From positions 3,232,501-3,296,500 of the forward strand of contig WUJK01000004.1 in NCBI GenBank assembly GCA_011317545.1: a DNA stretch of 64,000 nt, in the 5' to 3' direction. The stretch is from Coniella vitis. Taxonomy: Eukaryota > Ascomycota > Sordariomycetes > Diaporthales > Schizoparmaceae. Under the pieces are notes generated by a model that was given only the letters and a program-made list of their open reading frames with translations, was not told the origin of the DNA and did not search any database. Positions within the stretch are counted from its first letter, which is position 1. Each line of letters starts with the position of its first letter. This document shows, piece after piece, positions 57,101 to 64,000 of this stretch. The position numbers and the translations under genes were made by a program.

Positions 57101-60100
57101 AAAAGGGTCTTTAACTCTTCGTATTATAAGGCGCTATTAAAACGCTCTATAACGGACCTAATTCCAGCTTTCATAAATAATATTAAGCTAATATTCTGTA
57201 AGGGATAAATTATTATTATAATAATTAGAGATATATAAAAAGCTTTTAATATTATTTTTCCTAATAGATTAATAATATAGCTATAAGCTCTTAGGTTCTT
57301 ATTAATATTTCTAAATTTAATATCCTCTTTCCTAGTAATAGAAATAATATAGTTCCGTTAAGATAGGTTAATAATTGATTTTATTTTAATAGAATATATC
57401 TTAAAGCTTATTACTTTCGCTGGTTATTTATATAATATACTTCTCTAAGCTCGTCCTATAAGGTAATAATAAGTATTTTTATTATACGGATAATATGCTC
57501 TTTTTATATATCTCTAATAATACGGAAGAGAATATAATATCATCAGAAGCGGATATAATATATATAAACGATTAAGTTATAAGGAATATAATATAATTTA
57601 TAGCGGAAAAGATTAAAGTATTCTATTTCTCATAATATAAGAAGGTAGTATAGCCGGCTATTATAAGAAATAATAAGTATATTAAGCTTTTTATTCATAT
57701 AATCTTTTATTTTAAAGTTATTAGCTTCCGTTAGCTAAGCCTTTAGTTTAATAAATATATAATAAGTAAATAATATATAAAGGAAAGGGTTTATAAAATA
57801 TTAAGGATTATTATTTATTTTAAAAGTTTTAAGAATATATAATATAACCCCTTTATAATATTCCTTTATAAAATAATTACTATTATATTTATCTCGATAC
57901 TTATATATATAGCGGACTCCTGGTTTCGGCTAGGCTATATACTTATAATATAGCTTAAAAGAGCGGATTAATTATTCTTAAATAATATTCGAAGGGTATT
58001 CTTAGCGTAGAAATCAATACGGATAATAATAGCTCTTTAAGAAATAGGCTTCTTTATAGCTAAGCTCATATTCGAGGCGGTAATCCGTTAAGCTAGCTTA
58101 TAATACGCTCTATTAAATATTAAATACCCTCTTTATAGATATATATATACCCTTATTAGCTATAATCTAAGGGTATTTAGTATATATCTTATAGATATTA
58201 TATAGAAGCTTTCGGTTATATTAAAGGCTATCTTTTTACCCCCCCGTTATTCCGACCGGGCTACTTTAAACCCTAATATCGATTATATTAAAGAGAAAGC
58301 AGCTTTATAATATAATATATAATATCCAACCTTATTACTAAATATTATAATAATATATATAAATAGCTTAAAGGTTTAAAATAAGCTTATATATTGTATT
58401 ACTTATAAGTATATTATAATAAGAAATAATATATTTATTATTATTATTAAAGCGCTTTATAAATATTTATATATTTTCGATATAAAGGTAGTTAAAGTAT
58501 TTATAGAATTCCGGCTAATACTAAAAATAGCTTTAATAGTTATATTTATTTATATTACTAATACCTCGGTTATTCAGGGATTATAGGGTAATACTCTTAT
58601 TACTTTATAATAAACTTTAGGGAATTTTAAGCCCTTTATAAATATTACTTAATAAAGAGCCGGCTAATAATTATCCTTTAAAATCCGGGCTATATAAGTA
58701 TAGCTAGAAATAAGCTTATAAATATTCTTATAAGGAGGAGTATAATACTCTTTTTAATAAGGCGGGTAATAAGCCTTATTACCTTAGGTATATAAACCTA
58801 TTACCGAAAGGGTATTAAGCGTTTAGAAAAAGTATAATAAGCCCGATAATAGGTATCTTTATCTAGCTAATATAATGTTTAAGGGCTAGATTATTATATA
58901 ACGGTATAACCGGCCCTTTATTCAAACTATTTATAACTAACTCTTTTTTTAATTATAAGGATTAGCTATAGGAATTTTAAAGCTTATTATTATTATTTTA
59001 GCCGGCTAGGGATAGATTATTATTATAAAATAGGTTATTAGGGTAAGCTTTCGCTTTAATATTAGGTATATTATATTATAGCTAGATAGCGATAAGAGGA
59101 TTAATCGGAGAGCCCCTTTAAGCTCCTTAATACTTAGCTTTATAAAGCGTATTTATAAAAGGTATTTATAAATTATTAAATATAATCTACTTTTTTAGAA
59201 ATCGATTATAAGGACTCTTTATAAATAGGTATTTAGCTATAGGAGAGATAATATAACTTATTACCTTATTTAAAGGCGAGTTTAAATAAACTTATATTTT
59301 ATTAGTTATTAGGGTAGTTTATAGCTATATATCGGGCTATCTAATATTAAAATATTCTAAGCTATATATAATCGATTAATTAGTATATAACGGTATAAAA
59401 AGTATATAATATAGCGGTCGGTAAGAATACTTAAAGTAGGGGTAATTAAACCGGGAAGTAGCTATAATAGGCTTATAACGCTAGGGGTATACTCCTAATT
59501 GCTAATAATATTAATACCGATAATAATAATATTAATAATCTAATAATATTATTATTATACCTAATATTATTATTAATAACAATAGCGGGGCTAGATATAG
59601 CGAATATATTTTTAAGGCTAAGTAATTAGCTCTACCTCCTCCTTAGATTTATTAAAAGCTTCGATAAGACTTTCTATTAATATTTTATTATAAGCCTTCT
59701 TAATTATATAAATAGTAATATAACAGGAGCTATTATTCTTACCTGCCTATAAAGCGTTATATAGCTAGCTATTAATAATTATTAAGAAGTCGAGTAAGGG
59801 GTTATAACTCTTATACTAATAATATTAGGAATAAATATTACCTTTAATATCCTAATAATTATTAAGCAATTTACCCGCGATTAGTAAGATAAGGTATTAC
59901 TAGTAAGGTATATTATACTAGGTTATAATATATTAGTTATAAAAAGTAGCTTTATTAGCTTTTTATATCTTCTTATATTTAATAAGAGTAATAGATATAA
60001 CGGTTCTACCCTTATTTTTAATAATACTAGCCTTTATTTTACTTATTTTAGCTTTAGGTTAAATACTAATATTAATAATAGTATTAATAGTATAGGTAAT

Positions 60101-60114
60101 ATAATAAGGAATCT
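53675..60114 (+). mobile_element. RIP-degraded LINE A, copy 1
   Basis: Non-LTR retrotransposon aligned over its length with copy 2, ~6.44 kb downstream. A plus-strand endonuclease remnant lies at ~55,925-56,080, where the catalytic GDFN reads GNLN. The RT lies at ~56,950-57,540 (KRDI*L-type block, then ALLKRSIT), and the catalytic box reads YTDN at 57483-57494 instead of YTDD/YADD. The 3' part (59.4-60.1 kb) is rich in (ATT/AAT) runs. It is far more AT-rich than copy 2 and is certainly dead. Confidence 0.8.
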
Positions 60115-63100
60115 TTCCCGATACTTTTCTCGTATACGCCTGCTTTTATTAAGGGTATATACGGTTTTGCTAATAATTTACTAATATATAACCTATTTAT
60201 ATATAAGTAAATACGGTCGCGGGATAGCCTTATAGGAGGCCCTACTTACGGACGTAATATAGGGCGGCTCGCCGCCGCCTAAGGGATTAGTACCTAGGAC
60301 GGATACTAGTTCTATTACGGATTCGATTTACTCCCCTATATAGCAGAAAAAGCACCGCGGTACCGCGCTATAGTTATAGGAGGATACTACTACTTATTAA
60401 GATAACCCCCTTACCCCTAGTACGGTTAGGACCCTCCTTATAGGTATATACTATACGTTTATAGCTCGGGAGACGGTCCTACTAGCGGTAGATAAGACCC
60501 TAAGAAAACTAGTTAATACCTTTAAAGGCCCTTTATAGAGCGAGGAGTGTTTTTATATAGAGAGGGTATATTCCTAACTCCTAGCTATAACTAGGCGCGA
60601 GCTTAAAAATTTTTTATCGGACCTAGCTATTAGCCGGCCTACTCCGATATACCCGACTCCTCCCGTTATTACTCTATAAGTAATACTCTACCCCTAGTAG
60701 CTACCTTTACCCGCTTAATACCCCTAATAGGGTCGAAGCTAGGCTATTATTATAAGTATAGCCGCTAGGTTCCCGGTAGAGCCGGCTTACTATATTCGAA
60801 AAGCCGGCCCCTAATATAGCCGGTAGCGGGGATAGGATATAAGGATCTTCCTTAAGGCTGCCCCTTATAATACGCTTATAAGCTCGCCCCTTTAGGGACT
60901 TAAGCTAGGTATCTATACTCGGCTTTAGATCCTTATAACTAATATAGCGGTAATTACTAAGACCCCTACCGGCTAAGCTTTATACCTTACTAGTAAGGAG
61001 GTTCGGGATAAGCTTTTTACTAACCCTCTAAGGGATAAGCTGCTAGAGCTAATATAGGTATCCTCGGTAACCGTACTATAGACCTAGGTTACCTATATAA
61101 TAACCGGGGTTCTAAGGGAGCTTTATAACCCCTTTACCTATTAGAGGGTTTCTCCTAAGGAGTATATCCGGAAGGAGGCTACGGTATAAACGGGAGTTAA
61201 GCTTATTTCCTATAGGCTTTTTATAAACGGATATAACCCTATTACGGGTATTACTACCTAGCTAATATCCTTTTTATATAAAGTATAACCCTTCTAGGTC
61301 TTTAACTTACCCTATACCCGGCTAGTATAAAAGACGGAGAGGCTCTTTTTCTACGTAGATAGCTATCTTAGCTATTACTTAACTAAGTATTATATAAGGA
61401 ATAAGTAATACCTTACCTACTCTAACGCCTAATATACTTAGGAAGGGGAGGTTTATACGCTTCCCCCTAGGTATACTAGTTACTATAGGCCGGTCCGCTC
61501 TAGCTACTTTAACTATACTACCGCCCCTACGATAGTTAATAAGTAGCTTTATTATCTATTTATCTCTAAGCTTAAGAGGATTAGGAATACGAGTAAGGCC
61601 CGTTATAATAATATAAATATAGCTATAGATATTACTAATAGCTAGCGGGAGCCTTAACTCCCTATTAAGCCTATAGAATAGCTATTTATCGAAGGCCCCT
61701 CCTAGAAGCGGCCTTATAATAATATCCGTAACTATATACCGCCGACCGGCTTATAATAACGCCCGCGGCTCGACCCGGCTAGTATACTACCTCCGGAGGG
61801 TTCTAGCCCCGTTATAGAGAGAGAGCCTACGCCCCCAGCGGATATAGTTAAGGACGACGATAATATAGTTATAATCCTTAGCTCCTAGGGGGGCTTAAAT
61901 ACTACTACTCCCCCTATATATAAGTAGGATATACCCTTCCGATAGCCGGGGGGCTTTTCTTACGATCGCTTAGGCGAATATAGGGAAGAAATAGTCTACC
62001 TATATTATACTATTAGTACTCTATACTCAGCAGGGGGTAGACGTTATATAGGTCTAAAAGCTATATATAATATATAATACGAGAATTTAGAGATACCCTA
62101 TCTATAAGCTTTTCTCGCCGGTAGATAACTAAAAAGGGGATCCGATAGCCTATTATAAGGAAAGGTAGTAGGAGTTACTCGGTAATAGGCCCCGGGTCCT
62201 AATATATATACGATAGGGTCGTAGGCTATATATAAAGTAATAATAGCCCCTTATTATAAGGGACGGACTCTAGCTAAAGGTATTAGGGGTCCTTTTAGTT
62301 AACGTTTACCGGGCGCTTAGGGAGGATATAGTGCTCGATTATATACTAAATAGTCTACTTATACGGAGATAGGTAGTTAAAGGCGATTTTAATATAGTTT
62401 ATATTCCTTATAAGCCGGGTAAGCCTAATAAAAGGGGTAGTAACCGGGTTAAAGATTAGATACTATTTAGAGATATATTCTTTATAAATACCCCGGGCGT
62501 CCCTATATATATCCGAGGGGGGGTTTTTAACCTAATCTTCTCTAATATTCTAAATATAGCTATAGAGGTTACTCCTAACCTATATACTAGCTCTAACTAT
62601 AAGACCCTTATTATAATTATCGGTAGTAGTCCTCCGCTCCCCTAGGAATAGCTAATACGGTTATAGGTAGACCTATAATCCTTCCCGGCCTTTAAAGGCT
62701 TTTTAGAAATAGGGCTAATAGATATACTACCCCTTTTATAAGCGGAGAGCCTAGCTTCTTTAGACGATTAAGTAACCCGCCTAGATTACCTTTAGAGTAG
62801 GGCCTTAAAAGCAGCGGGGCGGTAGCTATAACCCTACTCCTAAGCCCCTTAGTAGGATAATAGGGTAAAGGAGGTATACCGGGCGTATATTAAGGCCCGA
62901 TATAGTTATCGGATTTACTTAAGGGAGTTCTAGGTAGTTAGGAATACCTTTAAGGGGGCTATTCGAATATATCGGTAAGCCTTCTAATAGGGTAGGATCG
63001 ATATAATAGCTTCGGATATAGATATCTTCGGGATAACGGGGTAATATAAACTAGCTATACCGCTATAAGCTCCCCCGCTATATATAGGGGACGGTACGTT

Positions 63101-64000
63101 ATATAAGGACCCTATTAAAAAAGCGAGCTTACTACGGGATAAGATTCTATAGCGGTTCTTTAGAGATAATAACCGAGTTAAGGACCCGCTTAAGGGCTAG
63201 GACGCCTTTAAAGCCCGTTTTTAGTAGGGTTATACGGCTATACTTAAGGAGGTAGAAGAGTATATTATCCGAGTTAAATCTACCTCTCCCGGGGTAGATA
63301 GCGCTTCGGTATCCCTATTAAAGGAGTATTAGGATAGTATTAGCCCCCTTTTAGTTCGGCTCTATAATTATTACCTTACTATAGGTTACTTTCCTCTACC
63401 TTAGCGCTATACTAAGGTATCGATATACCCTAAGCTAGGTAAAAAGGATATAAATAGCCTTAGGTTATATAGGCTTATTACTCTCCTTTCTACCTTTTCT
63501 AAGGGGCTCGAAAGGCTAATTATATATAGGCTCTCCTAGATCCTATTTACTAAAGGGGTCCTTAACTTATAATACTACGGGGCGTTATTAAAACGCTCTA
63601 TAATAAACCTTATAGCGGTACTTATATATAATATCGAGCTAATATTCTCCCGAGGGCAGGTTATTATAATAGTAACTAGGGATATATAAAGGGCGTTTAA
63701 TACTATCCTCCCTAATAGACTAGTTATACGGCTACGAATCCTTAGTTTCCTACTCCTATTATTAAGTCTAATAACCTCCTTCCTAGTAGTATAGTTAATA
63801 CGGGTCCGCTTAAATAGGTCGACGACGGGTTTCTCCTCGGTAAGATATAGTATACCCTAGGGCTTACCTCTCTCGCCGGTACTATATATAATCTACCTCT
63901 CTAAACTTATTCTATAAGGTAGTAATAAGTATTTCTATTATACGGACGATATTCTCTTCCTTCGTATATCTAATAGCGCGGAGAAAAATATAATACTACT
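60115..64000 (+). mobile_element. LINE A, copy 2, less mutated, cut by the window end
   Basis: Direct repeat of copy 1 beginning at ttcccgatacttttct. It retains GC-rich patches lost in copy 1 (e.g. 60,256-60,275, ggcggctcgccgccgcctaa). An endonuclease motif KGDFNTVY is intact at ~62,380, followed by KPNKRGSNRVKD. The RT includes LITLLSTFSKGLERLI, KRSIINLIAVL and an intact FYYTDDI box at 63933-63953. Numerous TAA/TAG stops remain, so it is not functional. The 3' third lies beyond the window. Confidence 0.82.

Noticed and set aside
1..64000. CRISPR arrays, bacterial operons, mitochondrial or centromeric identity of the AT blocks
   Set aside because: Repeats seen are transposon- or microsatellite-type, the genes are intron-containing nuclear fungal genes, and the AT blocks contain recognisable retrotransposon domains. 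A pericentromeric position cannot be excluded but nothing in the sequence requires it.

Overview
The window looks like nuclear DNA of a filamentous ascomycete, most likely a Sordariomycete close to Hypocreales. The reasons are short GT-AG introns (54-256 nt) with CTAAC/CTGAC-type branch sites, fungal proteins (Rom2-type RhoGEF, GT71 mannosyltransferase, RTA1 family), and a sharply two-part base composition with the mark of repeat-induced point mutation (RIP). A gene island of near-balanced composition (about 12,464-47,748) lies between two extremely AT-rich blocks (1-12,463 and 47,733-64,000). In the blocks CpA and TpG are almost absent, TpA dominates and CpG survives, as expected from RIP acting on CpA.

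Left block: a decayed Ty3/Gypsy chromovirus (element A, plus strand, 1 to ~2,790, cut by the window edge) is followed by a decayed intron-containing reading frame on the opposite strand. A second, complete chromovirus (element B, minus strand, 4,821-12,027) has two 256-bp LTRs, a G-run polypurine tract, gag-pol with a chromodomain, and also a decayed frame antisense to gag-pol. The shared layout (gag-pol converging on an antisense ORF before the 3' LTR) is the most unusual feature here.

Gene island, left to right: two identical tRNA-Arg(ACG) genes; a GT71 mannosyltransferase (-); a frameshifted RTA1-like pseudogene (+); a membrane-anchored steryl-ester-hydrolase-type lipase (-); an unknown basic, Ser-rich protein (+); a Rom2-type Rho1 exchange factor (-); Cu/Zn superoxide dismutase (+); Tudor-SN (+); transaldolase (+); Ubc13-type E2 (-); and a Sea3/WDR59-type subunit of the SEA/GATOR2 complex (+). 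These are mainly housekeeping functions: cell wall and Golgi glycosylation, sterol and lipid turnover, oxidative stress, the pentose phosphate pathway, K63 ubiquitination and TORC1 nutrient signalling. I see no secondary-metabolite or effector cluster. The stop codon of the Sea3 gene sits exactly on the right RIP border, and its last codons are themselves AT-shifted.

Right block: a (TTA)n microsatellite, small direct repeats, a decayed LINE on the minus strand (~48.65-53.4 kb), then two head-to-tail copies of a different LINE on the plus strand with a ~6.44-kb period. The first copy is much more heavily mutated than the second.

Exon borders were derived by hand from splice motifs, reading phase and family conservation. 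TE domain calls come from conceptual reading of mutated frames and are approximate in position.
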